Source of the DNA: Amphibacillus marinus
GTDB lineage: Bacteria; Bacillota; Bacilli; Bacillales; Amphibacillaceae
Direction of reading: 5' to 3'
DNA length: 64,000 nucleotides
Assembly (NCBI RefSeq): GCF_900110345.1
Contig: NZ_FODJ01000005.1
Coordinates: 62,001 to 126,000 of the forward strand
Made by a program: the position numbers and the translations under genes. Each line of letters starts with the position of its first letter. Position 1 is the stretch's first letter. Below, piece by piece: positions 57,087 to 64,000 of the stretch. Under the pieces are notes generated by a model. The model ran no database searches. It worked only from the letters and a program-made list of their open reading frames with translations, and was not told the DNA's origin.

Positions 57087-58258
57087 TGTCCATTTACTTT
57101 CGACATGCCAGTTGCAATGTAATTGACAAGTCGTTCACTAGATCGCCCATCTGAATAGCTATTCCATTGCTTAGCAAAAGCTTGAACGATAGTTAGATCA
57201 AAATGGTTTTCCTTAATAGCAGCAACGAGCCCTTCTGTGGTCTTTACAACCGGACCAGGCATATTAAGCTGGTAGTCCGACCAAAAGCCTCGTTCTTGCT
57301 CATATGCTTCTAAATCATAGCAATAAAACACCATTGGTTTATTTAATAATGAAAATTCAAACGGTATTGATGAATAGTCGGTAATCAAAAGATCAGTAAT
57401 CGTCAGCAGGTCATTAATATCTTGGTCATTAGCAACATGAACAATAAAACTATCCTGCCCAAGCTCGATCTTATTTTGAACGGCTGGGTGAAGTTTAAGC
57501 ATTAATAAATAGTCATTACCTAATTGCTGCTTCATTAGGGCAAGATCGAGATGAAGCTTTGCCCCAGACAATTCAGCGTCGCGAAACGTAGGGGCATATA
57601 AGAGTACCTTTTTTCCATTAATAGCTGGATAGTTTTTCGTCACGCTTAGCTTAGCTTCATTTAACTTAACCAAATCAAAGAAAAAGTCAGTGCGTGGTAT
57701 ACCTGTTTTAAGCATCTTCGCTTCTTCTATTCCAAAGCTCTGTTTAAAGATATTGGCCATTTGATCAGAACCGACTACGACGTGATCAAAGCGATTATAA
57801 ACTGCTTTAAAGCGCTTATGAGCAGCCGCTGAACGTGTTTTAATGGTTGGGTCCTTTAAGCCAAATCGCTTAATAGCACCAGCTGCATGCCAAAGCTGGA
57901 TACACTTAACTTCAGGACGAAAGCGGGTAACAGCTAGAAACCCATAATAATTGTCAACAAACACGATCTTGGATGTTGCTAAATGATAAATGGACTTAAT
58001 AAAGTCGATTGCATTACCAGTGCCAAATGGAAGAACTAAAAGACGTTCATCTGTGCAAAAATCAAACTGACATTGAGCAGTTTTTAGAATAATGAGTTGG
58101 TGGTCAATTTGCTTTAAGCAGGCTTTACTGACGTAATCAACATTTAGGCCAAATGACGCAACAAAGGTTGTTTTGTTTTTTTCTGGCAGGAGCTTGCAAA
58201 ATGAGAATAATAGACGAGTGGCAAGTAAATAAAGTGAGATTAGAAAGTCTCTTAACAT
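57056..58258 (-). CDS. tarB: CDP-glycerol:glycerophosphate glycerophosphotransferase
   Basis: This 400-residue protein is of the TagB/TarB/TarF family, adding glycerol phosphate to the linkage unit. The family motifs are CIQLWHAAGAIKRFG, LLYAPTFRD, LLMLKLHPAVQ and LLITDYSSIPFEF. Size fits the TarB priming enzyme, without the extra N-terminal domain of polymerases. It is transcribed leftwards from tagD, overlapping its stop codon by one base. The C-terminus, ending KKKKHLVDS, is encoded in the terminator stem. Confidence 0.87.
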   Translation of the reverse strand: MLRDFLISLYLLATRLLFSFCKLLPEKNKTTFVASFGLNVDYVSKACLKQIDHQLIILKTAQCQFDFCTDERLLVLPFGTGNAIDFIKSIYHLATSKIVFVDNYYGFLAVTRFRPEVKCIQLWHAAGAIKRFGLKDPTIKTRSAAAHKRFKAVYNRFDHVVVGSDQMANIFKQSFGIEEAKMLKTGIPRTDFFFDLVKLNEAKLSVTKNYPAINGKKVLLYAPTFRDAELSGAKLHLDLALMKQQLGNDYLLMLKLHPAVQNKIELGQDSFIVHVANDQDINDLLTITDLLITDYSSIPFEFSLLNKPMVFYCYDLEAYEQERGFWSDYQLNMPGPVVKTTEGLVAAIKENHFDLTIVQAFAKQWNSYSDGRSSERLVNYIATGMSKVNGQKKKKHLVDS

Positions 58259-58650
58259 TATAATCCTTTCTTCAAATCATTTTTTGTTTTCGTTGTTGAG
58301 ATTCCATCAGTTCTTGGTAGATATCTAACCTTGCAAATTGAGGAAAGATAATCAAATTCACCTTTCCAATCATCGCCCATAACGAATGTATCTATTTTGT
58401 GGTTTACAATATCGTCTTCTTTTTGTTCCCACATACTCTCTGGAATGACTTCATCAACATACCGAATTGCTTCTAATATTTTTTTACGGTCCTCATATCT
58501 GTGGTATGAGCTCTTATGTTTAATTGTATTAAATCCATCTGTGGATAAACCTACAACTAGATAATCACCGAATGACTTTGCTCTTTTTAAGATATTTATA
58601 TGTCCTATGTGTAGTAAATCAAAGGTACCATAAGTAATAATTTTTTTCAT
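58258..58650 (-). CDS. tagD: Glycerol-3-phosphate cytidylyltransferase
   Basis: TagD (130 residues) makes CDP-glycerol from CTP and glycerol-3-phosphate. The cytidylyltransferase motifs are YGTFDLLHIGHINILKRA and RTDGISTTKTKNDL. ATG 58650 lies after an AGGAGGTTCTCC SD on the minus strand; three codons upstream (MSRR...) are not needed. With tarB it forms a compact divergent operon for wall teichoic acid glycerol units. The gap 58651-59045 is AT-rich and holds divergent promoters. Confidence 0.94.
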   Translation of the reverse strand: MKKIITYGTFDLLHIGHINILKRAKSFGDYLVVGLSTDGFNTIKHKSSYHRYEDRKKILEAIRYVDEVIPESMWEQKEDDIVNHKIDTFVMGDDWKGEFDYLSSICKVRYLPRTDGISTTKTKNDLKKGL

Positions 58651-58935
58651 GGAGAACCTCCTAGACAAATTTATTTGTAGTGAAAATATTAAGTAGTACG
58701 TATAGTTAATCGTTAATATTATATTAATTTATAGAATATTAATCAAGTTACCTTAAAGTAACATAGAAAATTTAAGGGTGTTATAAAAACTAAGATGGAA
58801 TTATAGGCTTTCCTTTTTTCTTTCGATAACTTTTCCATAATTTTGACATTTAATCACAAAGGTAGCAGTTAGAACCTCAAACTATTGACCTATTTCAACC
58901 AAGTTAGATAATTTTTTTTTATTTTTTATTAACTT

Positions 58936-58963
58936 TTGTCATTAAAAGATGCATAATTAGTAT
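58936..58963 (+). promoter_or_regulatory. Candidate promoter of the GW-repeat autolysin
   Basis: TTGTCA (58936-58941), 16-base spacer, TAGTAT (58958-58963). A small inverted repeat GTTACCTTAAAGTAAC (58747-58762) lies upstream. Confidence 0.4.
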
Positions 58964-59045
58964 ATATGTAAGATAAAGGTGGTGATTGGGAGCTTTTAAT
59001 TATAATTATTATTTATTTTTTTGTTAATTATTTTAGGAGGTAGAT

Positions 59046-61772
59046 ATGAGAATACGTATAGTTAAAGTCTTAATTGCACTCCTCTTGTTTAATCTAGTAC
59101 CACTTGATATTGTCATTTTAGCAACAAGTGATCATGAAGAAATAGATATAGATCTAGAAATGACCGAAGAATCCGATAATCCATCATTTAATGAAGAAGA
59201 GATAGGTGATTTGGAGTCTAATACTGAGAGTGAGTTTATAGAGCAAGAAGACGAGGATGAAATAGGAGACGAGGAAGAATTTATAGGCACTGATGAAGAG
59301 AGCTCAAATGCTACAGAAGAGACTTCAAAGAATGATTCATCAACCCAGTATCTGGATGAGACACGAGATTTAGAAAACAAAGAAACATCAGAGTTGCAGA
59401 GCCAAGCTCCCGAGAGTAGAACAAGCAAGCTAGGGCATATACGTAATGCTAATGTTCGTATATATGATAGTTATACAAATCTCTCTAACTATCAAACTGC
59501 TGGATCATCATTAACAAATGCAGTATATTATATAAAATTACAAGCAGATTATAATGGAGAGACTTTTTACTTGCTTAGCACTCAGCCGAGTGCTGTAAAC
59601 GGTGTAGTTGGTTGGGCGAAAGCAACTGATCTTTCATCTAATGATCACGTAGGTATTAATAATCAATCAAAGAATTTCTATATAAAAGGAACAGGAAGTG
59701 CTTATAGTAAAGCATGGGGAGGCAGTAAGGATCTTGTCTTTGAAGATATGTCTGCTTTTAGTGGTCAGACCTTTTCTGTACACTTAACAGAGCGTGTTGG
59801 CAATAACACCTGGTATCGTGGGCGTTTAAATGGCGAGGTTGTTTGGTTGCATTCAAGCTACGTTAGTGATTCTTCCCCTGCACTCCGAGAAGGCTCTACA
59901 AGTAGATTGGGACATATCAGAAATTCAAATGTCAGAATTTATAGCAACTTACGAAATATGAGTAATTTTACTACTGCTAGCTCTACCTATACTAACGCGG
60001 TTTATTATATTAAACGTGCTGCAGTATTAAATTATGAAAGGTATTATTTGATTAGCACAGAGCCGAGTGCAACAAGAAGTGTAATTGGTTGGGTGAAAGC
60101 AGATGATTTATCTAGCCATCCACATGTTGGTGTTGATAAAGATTCAAAAACATTTTATGTTAATGGAGAAGGAAGTGCGTATGGAAAGGCGTGGGGAGGC
60201 CAGAGGGATATAGTCTACAGTGACTTATCTGAGTATGCTAACTACAATTTTGAGGTTCACCTTACTGAGCAGGTAGGAAACAACATCTGGTATCGCGGTC
60301 GCTTAGATGGAGAAGTTGTTTGGTTACACTCTAGTTATGTTAACGAAACTCCAGCTTTACGCCAAGGATCAACAAGTAGATTAGGTCATATTAGAAACTC
60401 AAGTGTAAGAATCTATAGTAATTTACGGAGTAAGAGTAACTATACGATTGCAGGATCCAATTACACCAATACAGTCTACTATATAAAGCGTTCAGCAGTA
60501 ATGGAAAATATAAGGTACTATTTAATTAGTACAGAACCAAGTGCGACAAACGGTGTAATTGGTTGGGTAAAAGCAGATAATTTATCCAGTCACCCTCATG
60601 TTGGAGTTGATCGAGAGGATAAGATTTTTTATCTAACAGGTAGAGGACAAGCATTTACTAAAGCTTGGGGTGGAAGTAAGGATCTTGTTTATAACAATTT
60701 GGGTTCTATGACTAATCAACAATTTAGGGTTCATCTAACAGAGCGCATAGGAAACAACATCTGGTATCGTGGAAGATTAAATGGGAATGTAGTATGGATA
60801 CATTCTAGCTATGTAAGTGATTCAACCACAAGATATACAAATTATTCTCGAACTTTATCACAAATTGTAGATATCCAGATGACAGTAAGGCCACAAACTG
60901 ATAAGTATAGAAATTCACCTGCGTATGTCCACAGTTCTTTAGTTAACAGAAGTGGATCAAATGGTGTCATTAATGGTAATTCAGTCAGAGTTAGATCTGA
61001 ACCTACAACCAATAGTCATACCTATATATCATACAATGCTGGTCAACAAGTTTCTATACTTGGACAAACAACTGGAACAACAGTAAGCGGAAGTAATGTA
61101 TGGTACCAAATTTCATTAGGGCAATGGCGACTTCCGACTCGATCTGATTTAACTCAATTTTTAGATCCGAGTATACAAGATCCATTTCAATTCTTGGTAC
61201 TATCTGAGCCTGCCGGGGCTAGTGCTAATGTGCTGAATCGCCATTTATCAAGTGAAGGCGTTCTTAATAATAAAGGGACTAAATTTATAGAGGCAGCTAG
61301 AGCCTATGGAGTAAACGAAGTATACCTTGTTAGCCATGCAATTTTAGAGTCTAATAATGGCAGATCAGCATTAGCTAGAGGGGTGAGAGTGGGTAGAAAT
61401 AGTTCTGGTAGCCCTACTCTTGTTGATAGTTCAAATGCAAATAGTTTGACAGATATAAAGACTGTTTATAATATGTATGGAATTGGTGCATTTGATGGAG
61501 TAGCGCTTAGTCAAGGAGCTATTCGAGCATATAATGAAGGTTGGACGTCAGTTGACCTCGCTATAGTTGAAGGAGCCCAATTTGTAAGTAGTAGCTACTT
61601 TAACCGTGGTCAGGATACTTTGTATAAAATGCGTTGGAATCCTGCTAACCCGGGGTCAATGCAATACGCAACAGATATTGGTTGGGCTTCGAAACAAGTA
61701 TCTCGAATGAAAGCTATTTATGATCAGATAGAAAACCCATCAATGGTATTTGATATTCCTGTGTTTAGATGA
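59046..61772 (+). CDS. GW-repeat cell-wall N-acetylglucosaminidase
   Basis: This 908-residue secreted protein has a signal peptide (VKVLIALLLFNLVPLDIVILA), then about 100 very acidic, low-complexity residues. Three ~158-residue modules (starting near residues 127, 286 and 444) follow, each with two GW-type SH3 domains: SKLGHIRNANVRIY, GWAKATDLS, KAWGGSKDLV and WYRGRLNGEVVWLHSSYV. After an SH3b domain (about 645-700) comes a C-terminal glucosaminidase with catalytic Glu in YLVSHAILESNNGRSALA. GW modules attach autolysins to teichoic acids, fitting the surrounding tag/tar genes. SD AGGAGG. DNA copies have period about 475 bp. Confidence 0.87.
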   Translation: MRIRIVKVLIALLLFNLVPLDIVILATSDHEEIDIDLEMTEESDNPSFNEEEIGDLESNTESEFIEQEDEDEIGDEEEFIGTDEESSNATEETSKNDSSTQYLDETRDLENKETSELQSQAPESRTSKLGHIRNANVRIYDSYTNLSNYQTAGSSLTNAVYYIKLQADYNGETFYLLSTQPSAVNGVVGWAKATDLSSNDHVGINNQSKNFYIKGTGSAYSKAWGGSKDLVFEDMSAFSGQTFSVHLTERVGNNTWYRGRLNGEVVWLHSSYVSDSSPALREGSTSRLGHIRNSNVRIYSNLRNMSNFTTASSTYTNAVYYIKRAAVLNYERYYLISTEPSATRSVIGWVKADDLSSHPHVGVDKDSKTFYVNGEGSAYGKAWGGQRDIVYSDLSEYANYNFEVHLTEQVGNNIWYRGRLDGEVVWLHSSYVNETPALRQGSTSRLGHIRNSSVRIYSNLRSKSNYTIAGSNYTNTVYYIKRSAVMENIRYYLISTEPSATNGVIGWVKADNLSSHPHVGVDREDKIFYLTGRGQAFTKAWGGSKDLVYNNLGSMTNQQFRVHLTERIGNNIWYRGRLNGNVVWIHSSYVSDSTTRYTNYSRTLSQIVDIQMTVRPQTDKYRNSPAYVHSSLVNRSGSNGVINGNSVRVRSEPTTNSHTYISYNAGQQVSILGQTTGTTVSGSNVWYQISLGQWRLPTRSDLTQFLDPSIQDPFQFLVLSEPAGASANVLNRHLSSEGVLNNKGTKFIEAARAYGVNEVYLVSHAILESNNGRSALARGVRVGRNSSGSPTLVDSSNANSLTDIKTVYNMYGIGAFDGVALSQGAIRAYNEGWTSVDLAIVEGAQFVSSSYFNRGQDTLYKMRWNPANPGSMQYATDIGWASKQVSRMKAIYDQIENPSMVFDIPVFR

Positions 61773-61805
61773 TAAATTAAGCTTTGTAATTTTTGAATAA
61801 TCTTC

Positions 61806-61847
61806 TAAGTTTCTGTTCTGCTTAATGTGGAGCAGAAACTTTTTTTG
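61806..61847 (+). terminator. Autolysin terminator
   Basis: AGTTTCTG (61808-61815) pairs with CAGAAACT (61833-61840), followed by TTTTTTT. Confidence 0.78.
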
Positions 61848-61886
61848 ATTTTAGGTATTTTTAACAGTAATTAGTGGAATGATTTT

Positions 61887-61997
61887 ATGAAAGAATTAAT
61901 TGGTTTATACCTCCTTTTTAAAATTAGAGATGCGAAAAAAGTAAATTACAAGCAGTTATTTAAAATCAGATTATCTAAAAAGTTAAAAGAGTGTTAA
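61887..61997 (+). CDS. Doubtful 36-codon basic peptide
   Basis: An open frame from ATG 61887 encodes 36 residues, mostly basic and hydrophobic (LIGLYLLFKIRDAKK...). The only SD-like sequence, TGGAAT, is weak. I cannot tell a small gene from chance in this AT-rich gap; it is listed because it follows a terminator and precedes tarI. The rest of the gap 61998-62151 has a direct repeat (see findings). Confidence 0.2.
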   Translation: MKELIGLYLLFKIRDAKKVNYKQLFKIRLSKKLKEC

Positions 61998-62013
61998 ATT
62001 AGTAGATTGGGTT

Positions 62014-62038
62014 TTCGACAATAATTTCCGACAATAAT
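62014..62038. promoter_or_regulatory. Direct repeat upstream of tarI, one copy a perfect Spo0A box
   Basis: TTCGACAATAAT (62014-62025) is repeated with one mismatch as TCCGACAATAAT (62027-62038), 13 bases apart. The first contains TTCGACA, the complement of the 0A box TGTCGAA. Confidence 0.35.
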
Positions 62039-62151
62039 AAGAATAACATAACATTTGTTGCGCCACTTTCTCAAAAAGTGTATATTTATAGTTGTTTGCA
62101 TATAATGTTTCTACTTTAAATGAAAAATATAGATTCTAAAGGAGATAAGTT

Positions 62152-62865
62152 ATGATATACGCTGAGATACTTGCAGGTGGCAAGGGAACAAGAATGGGTA
62201 ATATAAATATGCCTAAACAGTTTATAACTCTCGGAGAAATTCCAATTCTAATTCATACTATAGAAAAATTTTTACTAAATAGTAAATTTGAAAAAATAAT
62301 TGTGGTATCACCAAAGGAATGGATTAATTATTCTAAAGATATTATAAAAAGGTATATTGGAGTTGATGAGCGGATTGTAGTAGTTGAAGGTGGAAAGGAT
62401 CGTAATGAATCAATAATGAGCGGCATCAACTATATAGAATCAACTTTTGGTTTGAATGATGATGATATAATTGTTACACATGACTCAGTACGTCCTTTTC
62501 TTACGCATCGAATAATTGAGGAAAATATTGAAAATGCCCTAAAACATGGTGCTGTTGATACAGCAATTGAAGCTGTAGATACGATTATCCAGTCAATTGA
62601 TTCCGGTGAATTTATTGATAATATTCCTGTAAGAGACACGATGTATCAAGGGCAGACACCTCAAAGCTTTAATATAAAGATTCTAAAAAAATACTATGAA
62701 GAACTAAATGAACAAGAGAAAGCAATTTTAACAGATGCTTGTAAAATATTTGCCCTTAAAGGGGAGAAGGTTAAAATTGTAAAGGGTGAGTTATTTAATA
62801 TTAAAATTACAACGCCATATGATCTAAAAGTCGCCAAAGCAATTTTAGGAGAGAATGTAAAATGA
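62152..62865 (+). CDS. tarI: Ribitol-5-phosphate cytidylyltransferase
   Basis: TarI (237 residues) makes CDP-ribitol from ribitol-5-phosphate and CTP. The IspD-type nucleotide loop [21 protein letters not shown] and the catalytic region [11 protein letters not shown] are clear. IspD is a close relative, but linkage to tarJ, which supplies ribitol-5-phosphate, decides for TarI. It overlaps tarJ by four bases (ATGA), and the SD is AAAGGAGATAAG. It implies ribitol-type wall teichoic acid, alongside the glycerol genes tagD and tarB. Confidence 0.92.
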   Translation: MIYAEILAGGKGTRMGNINMPKQFITLGEIPILIHTIEKFLLNSKFEKIIVVSPKEWINYSKDIIKRYIGVDERIVVVEGGKDRNESIMSGINYIESTFGLNDDDIIVTHDSVRPFLTHRIIEENIENALKHGAVDTAIEAVDTIIQSIDSGEFIDNIPVRDTMYQGQTPQSFNIKILKKYYEELNEQEKAILTDACKIFALKGEKVKIVKGELFNIKITTPYDLKVAKAILGENVK

Positions 62866-63887
62866 TTAATCAGATATATCGATTGGTATCACCACGTCAG
62901 TTTGAGGTTACGTATGAAAGGCAAGGTCTCCAGTCAGGTTTAGTTGTTGTTAGACCAGAGTATCTTTCAATATGCGCAGCAGACCAGAGATACTATACTG
63001 GCACTCGTGGTAAAGAAGCATTATCCAAAAAACTACCAATGGCTTTAATACATGAGGGCATTGGCTCGGTTGTATATGATCCGAACGATAACTTTAAACC
63101 AGGGGACCAGGTCGTTATGATTCCCAACACGCCTACGGAGAAAGATGACTTCGTTGCTGAAAATTACTTGCGATCTAGCAAATTTAGATCAAGTGGATAT
63201 GATGGTTTTATGCAAGATTATGTATTTTTAGATAGTAATCGTATTGTTTTGTTAAGTGAGCAATTAAAGCCTCATGTAACAGCTTTTCTTGAATTAGTAA
63301 CAATAAGTGTTCATGCTATTACTCGCTTTGATCGCCTAGCTCACAAGAGAAGAAATGTCTTTGGTGTATGGGGTGATGGAAACCTAGGCTATATTACCTC
63401 GTTACTTTTAAAAAACTTATATCCTGAAAGTAAGGTGTGCGTTTTTGGAAAAACAGAGTACAAACTAAATCATTTCTCCTTTGTAGACGAGGTCTATCAA
63501 ATTGATAATATACCGGAGACATTGAAGATTGATCATGCTTTTGAATGTGTTGGCGGTAAAGGAAGCCAATATGCAATTAATCAAATTATTGACTATATTA
63601 ATCCAGAAGGGTCAATTTCAATTTTAGGTGTTTCAGAAGATTTAGTTGAGTTGAATACCAGAATGATTTTGGAAAAAGGTATTACTGTTATAGGAAGTAG
63701 TAGAAGTGGTAGAGAAGATTTTGTTAAGGCTGTTAATGTACTAACTAAATATGAATCGATTCAAGAATATTTAGAGACTCTAGTAGGCTCTGTCCATGAG
63801 GTGAAAAGTATTCAGGATATTATTGATACATTTGAGGCAGACCTCACAAGCTCATGGGGTAAAACAGTTATGCATTGGAAAATCTAA
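62862..63887 (+). CDS. tarJ: Ribulose-5-phosphate reductase
   Basis: TarJ (341 residues) reduces ribulose-5-phosphate to ribitol-5-phosphate with NADPH. It is a zinc alcohol-dehydrogenase-type protein: [15 protein letters not shown] near the N-terminus, [11 protein letters not shown] (Zn/active-site His-Glu), and the coenzyme fold [18 protein letters not shown]. It overlaps the end of tarI by four bases. The next gene, in the same direction, is probably a ribitol-phosphate transferase. Confidence 0.92.
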   Translation: MINQIYRLVSPRQFEVTYERQGLQSGLVVVRPEYLSICAADQRYYTGTRGKEALSKKLPMALIHEGIGSVVYDPNDNFKPGDQVVMIPNTPTEKDDFVAENYLRSSKFRSSGYDGFMQDYVFLDSNRIVLLSEQLKPHVTAFLELVTISVHAITRFDRLAHKRRNVFGVWGDGNLGYITSLLLKNLYPESKVCVFGKTEYKLNHFSFVDEVYQIDNIPETLKIDHAFECVGGKGSQYAINQIIDYINPEGSISILGVSEDLVELNTRMILEKGITVIGSSRSGREDFVKAVNVLTKYESIQEYLETLVGSVHEVKSIQDIIDTFEADLTSSWGKTVMHWKI

Positions 63888-63911
63888 AATTAATTGCTAC
63901 GGGAGGAAGAT

Positions 63912-64000
63912 ATGAGTATAAAACTTATTTTTACTATAGTTTCCAACTTTTTTATAAGGATAGTCTATAATCTATCCTCTCTTTTTCCTGTAGTTGAAAA
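63912..64000 (+). CDS. N-terminus of a probable teichoic acid glycerol/ribitol phosphotransferase
   Basis: Only 29 codons are visible, starting at ATG 63912 behind GGGAGGAAG: a hydrophobic beginning (LIFTIVSNFFIRIVYNLSSL). The start of TarF/TarL-type enzymes looks like this and the gene follows tarJ as tarL does in TarIJL operons. The identification is by context; the family motifs lie outside the window. Confidence 0.45.
   Translation, partial: MSIKLIFTIVSNFFIRIVYNLSSLFPVVE

Overview
The window looks like chromosomal DNA of an endospore-forming, flagellated, low-GC Bacillaceae. The order lipL–ywfO–ywgA–ywhB–ywhD–pbpG–speE–speB–ywiB–argS–rpoE–pyrG–spo0F–fbaA–murZ–rho–rpmE–tdk–prfA–prmC–spoIIR–ywlC–mntP–ywlE–rpiB–ywlG–glyA–upp–mnaA–atpIBEFHAGDC–ywzB–ywmB–murAA–spoIID–spoIIQ–spoIIID–mbl–flhO–flhP–fabZ closely follows the Bacillus subtilis chromosome. 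It differs in lost genes (for example tal and ywkF) and in a few insertions. Protein sequences and the halophile/alkaliphile-like ATP synthase c subunit suggest a relative of Amphibacillus, Halolactibacillus or Oceanobacillus, but I cannot fix the genus. Gene starts were chosen by Shine-Dalgarno (SD) position and, where I know the family, by the usual N-terminus.

Layout. 1-9.2 kb: lipoate metabolism (partial), HD phosphohydrolase, PBP2d, spermidine synthesis, ArgS. 9.2-18.9 kb: delta subunit of RNA polymerase, CTP synthase behind a reiterative-transcription attenuator, Spo0F, aldolase, MurZ, Rho, L31, Tdk. 19.2-28.1 kb: PrfA/PrmC, SpoIIR (sigma-F promoter inside a hairpin), tRNA t6A synthesis, Mn efflux, protein-arginine phosphatase, RpiB, GlyA, Upp. 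28.2-38.6 kb: UDP-GlcNAc epimerase, a Vpr-like secreted subtilase and the complete nine-gene F1Fo ATP synthase operon. 38.7-46.7 kb: YwzB, YwmB, MurAA, a NERD-domain protein, a 350-bp repeat block, SpoIID, SpoIIQ, an AimR-like receptor with its own small secreted-peptide gene, and SpoIIID. 46.8-50.4 kb: Mbl, two flagellar rod/hook-type proteins, EpuA-like, FabZ. 50.6-64 kb: accessory cell-surface region with an acidic lipoprotein, a MurJ-family flippase, a polymerase/glycosyltransferase fusion, an Alg14/Alg13-like pair, TagO, TarB/TagD on the opposite strand, a 908-residue GW-repeat autolysin, TarI and TarJ.

How they work together. Three murein synthesis enzymes, MreB-like Mbl, TagO, TagD/TarB and TarI/TarJ serve the cell wall. 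SpoIIR, SpoIID, SpoIIQ, SpoIIID, PBP2d and Spo0F serve sporulation. The most interesting accessory element is the 44.8-46.2 kb receptor/peptide operon. It encodes a TPR protein that resembles the arbitrium receptor AimR but begins after the point where the DNA-binding domain should be. It is followed by a 50-codon exported-peptide gene and preceded by two perfect Spo0A boxes, and it is wedged between spoIIQ and spoIIID with no phage genes nearby. Other points of interest are the spoIIR leader hairpin, three loci carrying one degenerate ~20-bp intergenic repeat, palindromic operators before ywiB-argS and ywlE, and a YwlE with a 49-residue insertion.
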